57,160 bases of DNA, taken from positions 1 through 57,160 of the forward strand of contig JBQDDG010000024.1 in NCBI GenBank assembly GCA_052093225.1. Reading direction: 5' to 3'. Positions 27,755 through 35,061 of the stretch are shown in pieces (within the stretch, counting starts at the first letter, position 1; each line of letters begins with the position of its first letter). Position numbers and translations under genes: made by a program. The DNA is from JB111 sp052093225. Its GTDB lineage: Bacteria > Actinomycetota > Actinomycetes > Actinomycetales > Actinomycetaceae. Under the pieces are notes generated by a model. The model was not told the DNA's origin. It saw nothing but the letters and a program-made list of their open reading frames with translations, and made no database searches.

Positions 27755-28339
27755 TCAGGTGGCCGGGTGGTCCTTGGCACCTTCGGGCCCCGGCGGGAGG
27801 TCGGGTGCGTCACTCCCGCTTCCGCGCAGGCTCTCGACCTCCAGCTCGAGCTCGGCGATCCGGCGGTCGCGCTGCTCGATCTCGTCCGAGACGCGGTCGC
27901 GTAGCTCGGAGCGGACGAAGTCACGCGTGGCGACCTCGCTCATCGACAGGCGCAGGGAGGCGATCTCGCGGGTGAGGAACTCGGTGTCCGTGAGGTTGCG
28001 CTCGGCGCGCTGCCGGTCCTGCTCCGCGGAGACGCGGTCGCGATCGACCTGGCGGCTCTGCGCGAGCAGGATGAGCGGCGAGGAGTAGGACGCCTGCAGC
28101 GAGAGCATGAGGGTGAGCAGGGTGAAGCCGAACTCCTGGGAGTCAAACCGCCAGTCGACGGGGGCGAACGAGTTCCACACGAGCCAGACGGCGACGAAGA
28201 TCGTCAGGTAGACGAGGAACCGGGGGGTCCCGAAGAACACGGCGACGGACTCGGAGATCCGGCCGACCTTGTCGTTGTCCTTCGGCCGGCGCGGGAACCA
28301 GGACCGCCGGTCGATGGGGGTGTCCAGGCGCTCAGTCAT
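27755..28339 (-). CDS. DUF1003 membrane protein
   Basis: A 194-aa protein of the DUF1003 family. After a basic N-terminus (RRSWFPRRPKDNDKVGRISE) come two membrane segments around FLVYLTIFVAVWLVWNSF and FTLLTLMLSLQASYSSPLIL, the second containing the family-typical SxQASYSxPLIL. A long charged coiled-coil-like region follows (QDRQRAERNLTDTEFLTREI onward). Function is not established. Its start overlaps the upstream MgtE_N/CBS gene by 8 nt, and this gene pair is common in actinobacteria, suggesting a shared role, possibly in cation handling. Confidence 0.9.
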   Translation of the reverse strand: MTERLDTPIDRRSWFPRRPKDNDKVGRISESVAVFFGTPRFLVYLTIFVAVWLVWNSFAPVDWRFDSQEFGFTLLTLMLSLQASYSSPLILLAQSRQVDRDRVSAEQDRQRAERNLTDTEFLTREIASLRLSMSEVATRDFVRSELRDRVSDEIEQRDRRIAELELEVESLRGSGSDAPDLPPGPEGAKDHPAT

Positions 28340-29642
28340 CGCTCCTCCTCTCCTCGACGCTCTCGTCCATCGTCTCGTCGGTGACGTCCTCGTCCGCCTC
28401 GCGCCAGTCCTCGGGCAGGAGGTGGTCGAGCACGTCGTCGACGGACACCGCGCCGAGCAGGCGGCCGTCCTCGTCCCCGACCGGCAGCGCGGTGAGGTTG
28501 TAGGTCGCGAGCAGACGGGTGATCTTGCCGAGCCCGTCCGTGGGCAGGACGGCGTCGACGTCCTTGTCGAGCAGGGTGCCGACGGGCGTGGTCGGTGGTT
28601 CGCGCAGGGCCCGTTGCAGGTGGACGACGCCGAGGAAGCGGCCGGTCGGCGTCTCCAGCGGCGGCCGCACCACGAAGACGAGGGCGCTGAGCGCGGCCGG
28701 GATGTCGCGCCTGCGGGCGTGCGCGAGGAGGGTGGCGACGGGAGCCTCGGGCGGGAGCACCACCGGCTCGGTGGTCATGAGACCACCGGCGGTGAGCTCG
28801 TCGTAGGCGAGCAGCCGGCGCACGTCCTCGGCGTCGTCGGGCTCCATCCGCTCGAGGAGGTTCGCCGCGGTCTCGTCCGGCAGCTCCGCCACCAGGTCGG
28901 CCGCGTCGTCGGGCTGCATGGCCTCGAGCACGTCGGCCGCGCGCTCGACGTCGAGCCCGGAGACGATCTGGACGCGGTCGTCCTCGCCGAGCTCCTCGAG
29001 GACGTCGGCGAGCTGCTCGTCAGGCATCTGGGCGGCGACGTCGAGCCGGCGGCGGTCCGGCAGGTCGTGGAGGACGTCCGCGACGTCGGCCGGCTTGAGG
29101 TCGGTGAGCTGGGCGATGAGCGCGTCCGTGCCCTGCCGGGTCACGGGGCCGTCCAGCCCGACGACGTCGTGGATCCCGACGACCATCGACTCGCCCCGGG
29201 AGAAGGTCGCCCGGGTGCGGACCCGCCGGACGAAGATCTTGGTGGCGAGCCAGTCGCGGTTGCGCTGCTGCTCGATCGCGACGTCGAGGACGGTCGCGTC
29301 GCCCGAGCCGTCGGCAAGCGTGATGCGCCGGTCGAGGAGCTCGCCGACGACCTGCATCTCGGCCGCGCGCGGCTGGAAGCGGCGCAGGTTGAGCAGCCCG
29401 GTCGTGATGACGGCGCCCGGCTCGATCGCGGTCACGCGCGTGAGCGGCAGGAAGATCCGGCGCCTGCCGGGGACCTCGAGGACGAGCCCGACGGCGCGGG
29501 GGGCCGCGCGGACGCGGGCGAGGAGCACGACGTCGCGCACCCGTCCGACCTGGTCGCCGATCGGGTCGAACACGGCGGTACCGGCCAGCCGGGCCACGTA
29601 GACGCGCGAGAGGTTCGTGGGTCTGGGCGTGGTGGCTGTCAC
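28332..29642 (-). CDS. MgtE_N and CBS domain protein without channel domain
   Basis: A 436-aa soluble protein. The first third resembles a PRC-barrel/ribosome-maturation-like beta domain (VAGTxVFDPIGDQVGRVRD region and a second half near LPLTRVTAIEPGAVI). An MgtE N-terminal superhelical domain follows, with the tell-tale repeats DLKPADVADVLHDLPDRRR and MQPDDAADLVAELPDE. Two CBS motifs come last (AGGLMTTEPVVLPPEAPV and LDKDVDAVLPTDGLGKI). In MgtE these cytosolic domains sense Mg2+ and gate the pore. The pore domain is absent here, so it may regulate another transporter, perhaps the DUF1003 partner encoded 8 nt overlapping. The GTG start is supported by TACGCT 7 nt upstream. Confidence 0.88.
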   Translation of the reverse strand: MTATTPRPTNLSRVYVARLAGTAVFDPIGDQVGRVRDVVLLARVRAAPRAVGLVLEVPGRRRIFLPLTRVTAIEPGAVITTGLLNLRRFQPRAAEMQVVGELLDRRITLADGSGDATVLDVAIEQQRNRDWLATKIFVRRVRTRATFSRGESMVVGIHDVVGLDGPVTRQGTDALIAQLTDLKPADVADVLHDLPDRRRLDVAAQMPDEQLADVLEELGEDDRVQIVSGLDVERAADVLEAMQPDDAADLVAELPDETAANLLERMEPDDAEDVRRLLAYDELTAGGLMTTEPVVLPPEAPVATLLAHARRRDIPAALSALVFVVRPPLETPTGRFLGVVHLQRALREPPTTPVGTLLDKDVDAVLPTDGLGKITRLLATYNLTALPVGDEDGRLLGAVSVDDVLDHLLPEDWREADEDVTDETMDESVEERRSDD

Positions 29643-29649
29643 GCGTCGA

Positions 29650-29655
29650 AGCGTA
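29650..29655 (-). promoter_or_regulatory. -10 hexamer, leaderless start of MgtE_N/CBS gene
   Basis: On the minus strand TACGCT ends 7 nt before the GTG at 29642. This defines the start of the two-gene unit with DUF1003. Confidence 0.55.
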
Positions 29656-29669
29656 GCCGCGGCGGGCGG

Positions 29670-29752
29670 CCGGCGACGGACGGAGCGGGCGGCCGGACGG
29701 AGGGGGCGCCCGGCACCGGACGGAGGGGCGCCCGGCACGGACGGAGCGGGCG
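29670..29752. repeat. Imperfect 20-22 bp intergenic repeats
   Basis: Four successive units share the core CGGACGGAGSGGG with short GGCGCCCGGCAC joiners. They fill the divergent intergenic region between the MgtE_N/CBS gene and the stress-protein gene. No regulator or function can be assigned. Confidence 0.6.
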
Positions 29753-29817
29753 ACGACCGGCCGCTCGCGCTTTCAGCCGTGGGTGGAGCGCGGTGGCGGG
29801 CGTGTCGCTCGCGGCGC

Positions 29818-29823
29818 GATACT
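29818..29823 (+). promoter_or_regulatory. -10 hexamer, leaderless start of stress-protein gene
   Basis: GATACT ends 6 nt before the ATG at 29830, matching the spacing seen for other leaderless genes in the window. Confidence 0.55.
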
Positions 29824-29829
29824 GGACAC

Positions 29830-30840
29830 ATGTCGATCCCGAACCAGTCGCCCGGAGCCGCGGCGCTCTCGATCCCCACGGGGACGCCGCTCGCGTCCTA
29901 CACGAGCTACGAGGACGCGCAGCGCGCCGTCGACCACCTCTCGGACACCGACCACAACGTCCGGCTCGTGTCGATCGTCGGCGAGGACCTCCGGCTGGTC
30001 GAGCGGATCACCGGCAGCCTCAACTACGCGAAGGTGGCCGGTTCCGGCGCGGCGACGGGCGCGTGGTTCGGCCTGATGATGGCGCTCGTCATGTGGCTGG
30101 TCATCGGGGACTTCGGGTTCCTCGACTTCGTCATCCCCGTGGTCGTCGGCGCCGCGTTCGGTGTGCTCCTGGGGATCGTCAGCTACGCGGTCCGTCCCAA
30201 GACGCGCGACTTCACCTCGGCGAGCACCGTCGTCGCCAAGCGGTACACGGTCATCGCCGGGCCGGCCGTCGCGGACGAGATGCGGGCCGCGCTGCAGAAG
30301 GCCGGACTGCTCGGCGCCGCGGCCGCACCGGCGCGGTCCGCTGCCCCCGCGCAGGCGTACGCGACCGCCCCGGCGCAGGCCGGTGGGGCCGGTGGTGCAG
30401 CGACGGGGCAGCCCGGACAGGAGGCGTGGACGCCCGGCCGCCAGCAGGCGGGCGACCCCCGCGGCGCAGGGCAGGCCGGGCCGGCGGCGCACGCGGGCGG
30501 GCCGCAGGATGCAGGGAACTACGGCGGCGCTCCCGCCGACCCCGGGAACTACGGCGGCGCTCCCGCAGGGGCCGGGAACTACGGCGGTGCGCCCGCAGGG
30601 GCCGGGAACTACGGCGGTGCGCCCGCCGACGCCGGGGCCCCGACGCCGGGCATCGCGCCCGCGGCGGACGGCACCCCGCGCTACGGCGCCCGGCTCGAGG
30701 ACCTCTCGCCGGAGCAGCGCGCGCACGCCGAGGACCAGCTCCGCCAGGCCGACGCCCACCGCGCCGAGACCGGTCGTGCGGCGGCCGGGCCGGGTGAGGA
30801 GACCGGGGAGCAGCCGGGGCAGGGACACGACCAGCGGTGA
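29830..30840 (+). CDS. YflT-like general stress protein with repeat tail
   Basis: A 336-aa protein. Residues 20-65 (LASYTSYEDAQRAVDHLSD onward) are the 'general stress protein 17M-like' YflT domain found in sigma-B-controlled Bacillus proteins. Two membrane segments follow (WFGLMMALVMWLVIGDFGF and FVIPVVVGAAFGVLLGIVSY, about 75-120). A second soluble segment ends near residue 160 with the RYTVIAGPAVADEMRAAL block. The rest is a Gln/Ala/Gly/Pro-rich tail that contains four NYGGAPA units. The final 50 residues (YGARLEDLSPEQRAHAEDQL) are helical and charged. Biochemical role unknown. The stop overlaps the next gene by 4 nt. Confidence 0.82.
   Translation: MSIPNQSPGAAALSIPTGTPLASYTSYEDAQRAVDHLSDTDHNVRLVSIVGEDLRLVERITGSLNYAKVAGSGAATGAWFGLMMALVMWLVIGDFGFLDFVIPVVVGAAFGVLLGIVSYAVRPKTRDFTSASTVVAKRYTVIAGPAVADEMRAALQKAGLLGAAAAPARSAAPAQAYATAPAQAGGAGGAATGQPGQEAWTPGRQQAGDPRGAGQAGPAAHAGGPQDAGNYGGAPADPGNYGGAPAGAGNYGGAPAGAGNYGGAPADAGAPTPGIAPAADGTPRYGARLEDLSPEQRAHAEDQLRQADAHRAETGRAAAGPGEETGEQPGQGHDQR
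30511..30630 (+). repeat. Four tandem 30-bp units in the stress-protein gene
   Basis: Four consecutive 30-bp copies, with GGAACTACGGCGG as the invariant core, encode four copies of a 10-residue unit NYGGAPAxxG. Copies 1-2 share GCTCCC and copies 3-4 share GCGCCC, so the array grew by duplication of pairs. Being in frame, copy number can change without breaking the gene. Confidence 0.92.
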
Positions 30841-31646
30841 CCATCCCCGTCGGACTCTCCACGGCCTCGGTCATGCCGGGTTCGGTCGAGGACACGTTCG
30901 CGATGGCGGCCGAGCTCGGGTACGACGGCGTCGAGATCATGGTGCTCACCGCGCCCGAGTCGCGGGAGCCGCGGCTCATCAAGGCGCTCTCGCGGAAGTA
31001 CGAGATGCCGGTCCACGCGATCCACGCCCCCACGCTGCTGCTCACGCAGGGCGTGTGGGGGCGTGAACCGTGGGACAAGGTCGACCGGTCGGTGGACCTC
31101 GCGGAGGAGGTGGGGGCCGACGTCGTCGTCCTGCACCCGCCGTTCCGGTGGCAGCGCAGGTACGCGAAGAAGTTCGTCGAGGCCGTCGCCGAGCGGGAGA
31201 GCCGGGCCGGCGTCCGGCTCGCGGTGGAGAACATGTTCACCTGGCAGGCGCAGGCCGGGGGAGCGCACGTCAAGGCCTACTCGCCCGGGTGGGACCCCAC
31301 GGAGCACGACTACGGGTCGGTGACCATCGACCTCTCGCACGCCGCGACGTCCGGCATGGACGCCGAGGCGACGATGACGATGGTGCACACGCTCGGGGAG
31401 AAGCTCGCCCACCTGCACCTGACCGACGGCACCGGGACCATCAAGGACGAGCACCTCGTGCCCGGCCACGGCAACCAGCCCTGCGCGGAGGTCCTGCACC
31501 ACCTGCGGGACTCCGGGTTCGGCGGCTCGGTCGTCGTCGAGATCAACACCCGGTCCGTGTCCTCGCTCCAGCGACGCACGATGTGCATGGAGTCGCTGCG
31601 CTTCGCGCGCGAGCACCTCGCGGCGGGCGGGACGACGGACGGCTGA
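30837..31646 (+). CDS. Sugar phosphate isomerase/epimerase (AP endonuclease 2-like TIM barrel)
   Basis: A 269-aa TIM-barrel protein of the xylose isomerase-like superfamily. Metal-binding strands typical of the fold are seen: HAIHAPTLLLTQG, VVVLHPPFRWQ, RLAVENMFTW (Glu), TIDLSHAATSG (Asp/His), LAHLHLTDGTG (His/Asp) and VVVEINTRS (final Glu). Family members include sugar epimerases, hydroxypyruvate isomerase and AP endonuclease IV, so the reaction cannot be fixed from sequence. It starts with a GTGA overlap to the stress-protein gene. Its last nine codons and stop are themselves one copy of a 30-bp repeat. Confidence 0.85.
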   Translation: MTIPVGLSTASVMPGSVEDTFAMAAELGYDGVEIMVLTAPESREPRLIKALSRKYEMPVHAIHAPTLLLTQGVWGREPWDKVDRSVDLAEEVGADVVVLHPPFRWQRRYAKKFVEAVAERESRAGVRLAVENMFTWQAQAGGAHVKAYSPGWDPTEHDYGSVTIDLSHAATSGMDAEATMTMVHTLGEKLAHLHLTDGTGTIKDEHLVPGHGNQPCAEVLHHLRDSGFGGSVVVEINTRSVSSLQRRTMCMESLRFAREHLAAGGTTDG

Positions 31647-31707
31647 ACCGCGGCGGGCGGGACGACGGACGGCTGAACCGCGGCGGGCGGGACGACCGAC
31701 GGCTGAG
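31621..31707 (+). repeat. 30-bp repeat spanning the stop codon of the isomerase gene
   Basis: Two exact and one slightly diverged copies of a 30-mer starting CGGCGGGCGGGACGAC. The first copy contains the true stop (TGA 31644-31646). Copies two and three repeat the same coding end plus an in-frame TGA. Any expansion or contraction would leave the C-terminus unchanged. Confidence 0.92.
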
Positions 31708-31724
31708 CCCTCCACACCCGGCGC

Positions 31725-33323
31725 TCAGGCGCGCAGGTCCGCCATCCAGGCCTCGATCTCCTCGGGCGTGCGCGGCAGCGCGGCGGACAGGTTCTCCACC
31801 CCGTCCTGCGTGACGAGCACGTCGTCCTCGATCCGTACGCCGATGCCGCGCATCTCCTCGGGCACCTTGAGGTCGTCCGCGCGCAGGTAGAGGCCGGGCT
31901 CGATGGTGAAGACCATGCCGGGCACGAGCTCGGCGTCGAGGTACATCTCGCGGCGTGCCTGGGCGCAGTCGTGGACGTCGAGCCCGAGGTGGTGCGACGT
32001 GCCGTGGACCATCCACCGGCGGTGGTACTGGCCCTCCGGCTCGAGCGACTCGGCGGCGTCGACGGGGAGCATCCCCCACTGGGCGAGCCGAGCGGCGATG
32101 ACCTTCATCGCCGCGGTGTGGACGTCGCGGAACTTCACCCGCGCACCGTCTTCGCCCACGCGCGCGGCCACGGCGAACGCGGCGTCGGCGGCGTCGAGCA
32201 CGGCCTGGTAGACGCGCCGCTGCGGCTCGGTGAACGTGCCGTCGACGGGCAGCGTGCGGGTGATGTCGGCGGTGTAGAGGGAGTCCACCTCCACCCCGGC
32301 GTCGAGCAGGACGAGGTCGCCCGCCCGCACCTCGCCGTCGTTGTGGATCCAGTGCAGCGTGTTCGCGTGGTTGCCGGCGGCCGCGATGGTCTCGTAGCCC
32401 ACGCCGTTGCCGTCGAGGCGGGCGCGCGCCGCGAAGGCGCCCTCGACGATCCGCTCGCCGCGCGCGTGTCCCGAGGCGTCCGGGAAGGAGCGCACGACGT
32501 CCTCGAAGCCCCGGGCGGTGGCGGCGACGGCGGCGCGCATCTCGCCCACCTCCCAGTCGTCCTTGACGAGCCGGATCTCCGAGAGCCGCTCGGTCAGCCC
32601 GGCGTCGACCGACGCCGTCGAGGTGAGCCCCGCCTCCGAGCGCACCTGCTCGACCAGCTCGGTCACCGACTGGTCGGCGCCCCGCACGAGCCGGACCTGG
32701 ACCTGGCGGGCGCCGGCGTCCTTCGCGAGGTCGTCGCGCAGCGTGTCGATGTGCGCCGTGCGCAGGCCCGTGGCCGCGGCGACCTCCTCCAGCGAGGGGC
32801 GCACCCCGACCCAGAGCTCGCCGTACCGGGCGTCCGCGTAGAACTCCTCGGTGTCCTTGCCGGCGCGGGGCCGGAGGTAGAGGACGGCCTCGTGACCGGG
32901 CGCGTCGATGTCCCCGCCGGCGCTGTCGCCGCCGTCGGCACCCCCGTCGTCGGCAGCCCCGTCGGTCGGGTGCAGCACGAGCACCGAGTCCGGCTCGGTC
33001 GCCGAGCCCCAGCCCGTGAGGTGGGCGAACGCGGAGTGCGCACGGAAGATGTGGTCGGTGTCGTTGCTGCGCACGCGCAGCTCCCCGCCGGGCAGCACGA
33101 GCCGCTCGCCCGGGAAGTCGGCGGAGAGCGCGGACCGGGCGGCGGCGGCCGTGTCCGCCGACGCGAGCCGCTGCGGCAGGGGCGCCTCCCGCTCCTCCCA
33201 GCCGTCCGCGATGAAGGCACGGAAGGCCGCGGAGCTCGGCCGCTGGGAGCGGTTCGACCCGCGGTCCTCGACCGGCTGGTCGTCGGCGGGGGTGGGCGTG
33301 GTCTCGTCGGAAGCGCTCGTCAT
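31725..33323 (-). CDS. Xaa-Pro aminopeptidase (aminopeptidase P, M24B)
   Basis: A 532-aa di-metal peptidase that removes an N-terminal residue preceding proline. The creatinase N-terminal domain begins near residue 45 with SSAAFRAFIADGWEERE, and the catalytic pita-bread domain follows. Metal ligands can be placed: two Asp in LLDAGVEVDSLYTADITRTL, His in VHGTSHHLGLDVHD, Glu in VFTIEPGLYLR and Glu in GIGVRIEDDVLVT. HTLHWIHNDGEVRAGD is the substrate His region. An Asp/Gly/Ala-rich insert (TDGAADDGGADGGDSAGGD) interrupts the N-terminal domain. Length is a little above the family norm because of it. A GACGAT hexamer stands 6 nt before the ATG. Confidence 0.93.
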   Translation of the reverse strand: MTSASDETTPTPADDQPVEDRGSNRSQRPSSAAFRAFIADGWEEREAPLPQRLASADTAAAARSALSADFPGERLVLPGGELRVRSNDTDHIFRAHSAFAHLTGWGSATEPDSVLVLHPTDGAADDGGADGGDSAGGDIDAPGHEAVLYLRPRAGKDTEEFYADARYGELWVGVRPSLEEVAAATGLRTAHIDTLRDDLAKDAGARQVQVRLVRGADQSVTELVEQVRSEAGLTSTASVDAGLTERLSEIRLVKDDWEVGEMRAAVAATARGFEDVVRSFPDASGHARGERIVEGAFAARARLDGNGVGYETIAAAGNHANTLHWIHNDGEVRAGDLVLLDAGVEVDSLYTADITRTLPVDGTFTEPQRRVYQAVLDAADAAFAVAARVGEDGARVKFRDVHTAAMKVIAARLAQWGMLPVDAAESLEPEGQYHRRWMVHGTSHHLGLDVHDCAQARREMYLDAELVPGMVFTIEPGLYLRADDLKVPEEMRGIGVRIEDDVLVTQDGVENLSAALPRTPEEIEAWMADLRA

Positions 33324-33329
33324 GCCCTC

Positions 33330-33335
33330 ATCGTC
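33330..33335 (-). promoter_or_regulatory. -10-like hexamer before the aminopeptidase P gene
   Basis: On the minus strand GACGAT ends 6 nt before the ATG at 33323. It deviates from TAnnnT at the first base but keeps A2 and T6. Confidence 0.45.
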
Positions 33336-33397
33336 CCACCGTCGCCGCGGGGCCAGGTCGCGCGCCGCGAGGGGGCGCCCGCCGGGGGGCGGGCTCG

Positions 33398-33403
33398 TAC
33401 ACT
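33398..33403 (+). promoter_or_regulatory. -10 hexamer, leaderless start of the PHP gene
   Basis: TACACT ends 6 nt before the GTG at 33410, so transcription probably starts at the GTG itself. It diverges from the aminopeptidase promoter 62 nt away. Confidence 0.6.
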
Positions 33404-33409
33404 CCGTCC

Positions 33410-34273
33410 GTGACGACGCGCATCGACCCCCATACCCACTCGTCGGTGTCGGACGGGACCGAGTCGCCGGCCGAGCTGGTGGCCGCCGCGTCGCGCGCCG
33501 GGATCGATGTCCTCGGCCTCACCGACCACGACACGACGGCGGGCTGGTCGGAGGCCGTCGCGGCCGCGCAGGTCCACGGCGTCGCGCTGCTGCGCGGCAT
33601 GGAGATCTCCACGCAGTTCGAGGGCCGCTCGATCCACCTGCTCTCCTACCTCCACGACCCGGCGGACCCGCACCTGCTCGACCGCACCGAGCGCGCGCGC
33701 TGGTCACGGATCGAGCGCGCGCAGCAGATGGTCGAGCGCATCGCCGTCGACTACCCGATCACCTGGGAGGACGTCCTCGCCCACGTCTCCGACGGCGCCA
33801 CCGTCGGCCGCCCGCACATCGCCGACGCGCTGGTGGCCGCCGGTCACGTGCCCGACCGCAACGCCGCGTTCGCGCCCGGCGGCCCGTGCGCGAACCGGAC
33901 CCGGTACTACGTGCCGCACTACGCCCCTGACGTCCGGGAGTCGATCGAGCTGGTCCGCGGCGCCGGGGGAGTGCCGGTGATGGCGCACCCGTGGGCGGCC
34001 CGGGGTCGGGCGCTCCCGGAGGCCGGGATGCGCGGCGCCATCGAGGCCGGCCTGCTCGGGCTCGAGGTGGACCACCTCGACCACGACGACGAGGACCGTG
34101 CCGGCCTGCGCGCCCTCGCCCAGCGGCACGACCTCATCGTCACCGGCTCGTCCGACTACCACGGCACGGGCAAGACGAACCGGCTCGGCGACCACCTCAC
34201 GGCCCCCGACGAGCTCGCGCGGATCGTCGCCGCCGGCGCGCTTCCGCTGGTCGTCCCCGGAGCCATCGGATGA
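33410..34273 (+). CDS. PHP-domain phosphoesterase
   Basis: A 287-aa stand-alone PHP protein. The trinuclear metal site of the fold is readable: IDPHTHSSVSDGTESP (two His, Asp), GLTDHDTTAGW, GMEISTQF (Glu), an inner VGRPHIADAL with the YtvI/TrpH-type His, VMAHPWA and GSSDYHG. Relatives include E. coli RnmA (TrpH), a 5'-3' exonuclease acting on short RNAs and 3',5'-bisphosphonucleotides, and the long VGRPHIA insert is shared with that group. A nucleotide or oligoribonucleotide substrate is therefore the best guess. It overlaps marC by 4 nt. Confidence 0.9.
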   Translation: MTTRIDPHTHSSVSDGTESPAELVAAASRAGIDVLGLTDHDTTAGWSEAVAAAQVHGVALLRGMEISTQFEGRSIHLLSYLHDPADPHLLDRTERARWSRIERAQQMVERIAVDYPITWEDVLAHVSDGATVGRPHIADALVAAGHVPDRNAAFAPGGPCANRTRYYVPHYAPDVRESIELVRGAGGVPVMAHPWAARGRALPEAGMRGAIEAGLLGLEVDHLDHDDEDRAGLRALAQRHDLIVTGSSDYHGTGKTNRLGDHLTAPDELARIVAAGALPLVVPGAIG

Positions 34274-34899
34274 GCGGCGTCATCGACCTGACGATCCTGC
34301 TGTCCACGTTCGTCACGCTCTTCGTCATCATGGACCCGGTGGGCAACCTGCCCATCTTCCTCTCGCTGACCTCGACGATGACGGTGAAGGAGCGCCAGCG
34401 CGCGGCCCTGCAGGCCACCACCGTCTCCTTCGGCGTGATCTCCGCGTTCGCCGTCGGCGGGCCCTACATCCTCGACTTCCTCGGGATCACGGTGCCCGCC
34501 CTGCAGCTCGCCGGCGGGCTGCTCCTGCTCCTCGTGGCGATGCAGCTGCTCACCGGCGCCGCGGAGGAGCCCGGGCCGTCGGGGTCCGGGGCCGCCGTCG
34601 CGCTCGTGCCCATGGGGACACCGCTCATGGCCGGTCCCGGGTCGATCGTCGCGGCGATGCTCGCGGTGCAGCAGGCGGGCACGACGCCGTCGCTCGTGGG
34701 CGTGGCGGTCGGCGTCGTCGCCGTGCACCTCGTCATCTGGCTCTCGCTGCGGTTCTCGAGCATCGTCCACCGCGCGCTCGGGGCCTCGGGCACCACGCTC
34801 GTCACGCGCCTGTCCGGCATGCTGCTCGCGGCGATCGCCGTCCAGCTCATGGCGACGGCGACGTTCGCCTTCGTCGACATGTACCTGGCGCGGGGCTGA
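34270..34899 (+). CDS. MarC-family integral membrane protein
   Basis: A 209-aa protein with about six membrane helices, typical length for MarC/YchE/YhgN. Conserved are FVIMDPVGNLPIFLSL in the first hairpin and the inverted-repeat counterpart VPMGTPLMAGPGSIVAAMLA. Despite the name, E. coli MarC does not cause antibiotic resistance. The transport substrate of the family is unknown. The start overlaps the PHP gene stop (ATGA). The gene is followed after 96 nt by a very strong terminator shared with the convergent RNA helicase gene. Confidence 0.9.
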   Translation: MSGVIDLTILLSTFVTLFVIMDPVGNLPIFLSLTSTMTVKERQRAALQATTVSFGVISAFAVGGPYILDFLGITVPALQLAGGLLLLLVAMQLLTGAAEEPGPSGSGAAVALVPMGTPLMAGPGSIVAAMLAVQQAGTTPSLVGVAVGVVAVHLVIWLSLRFSSIVHRALGASGTTLVTRLSGMLLAAIAVQLMATATFAFVDMYLARG

Positions 34900-34995
34900 C
34901 GCCGAGAGCCGGCCCGGGCTGACGCCGCGGCGCGGCGCGGCACGGGGCCGATGCCGCGGCAGGTCCCGCAGCTATCCCGCCGGCCGGCACGCACG

Positions 34996-35030
34996 ACGAC
35001 GCCCGCCCGGCTCGGCCGGGCGGGCGTCGT
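34996..35030. terminator. Bidirectional terminator between marC and the RNA helicase
   Basis: ACGACGCCCGCCCGGC (34996-35011) and GCCGGGCGGGCGTCGT (35015-35030) pair perfectly over 16 bp with a 3-nt loop. It lies between two converging genes, so it can serve both strands. It is one of the two longest perfect hairpins in the window. Confidence 0.92.
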
Positions 35031-35061
35031 GCGTCGGGGGAGGTTCGTGCCCCCCTCGCGG

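Noticed and set aside
30511..31707. The 30-bp repeats as a CRISPR array
   Set aside because: Units are directly adjacent without spacers, are in coding frame and no cas gene is near.
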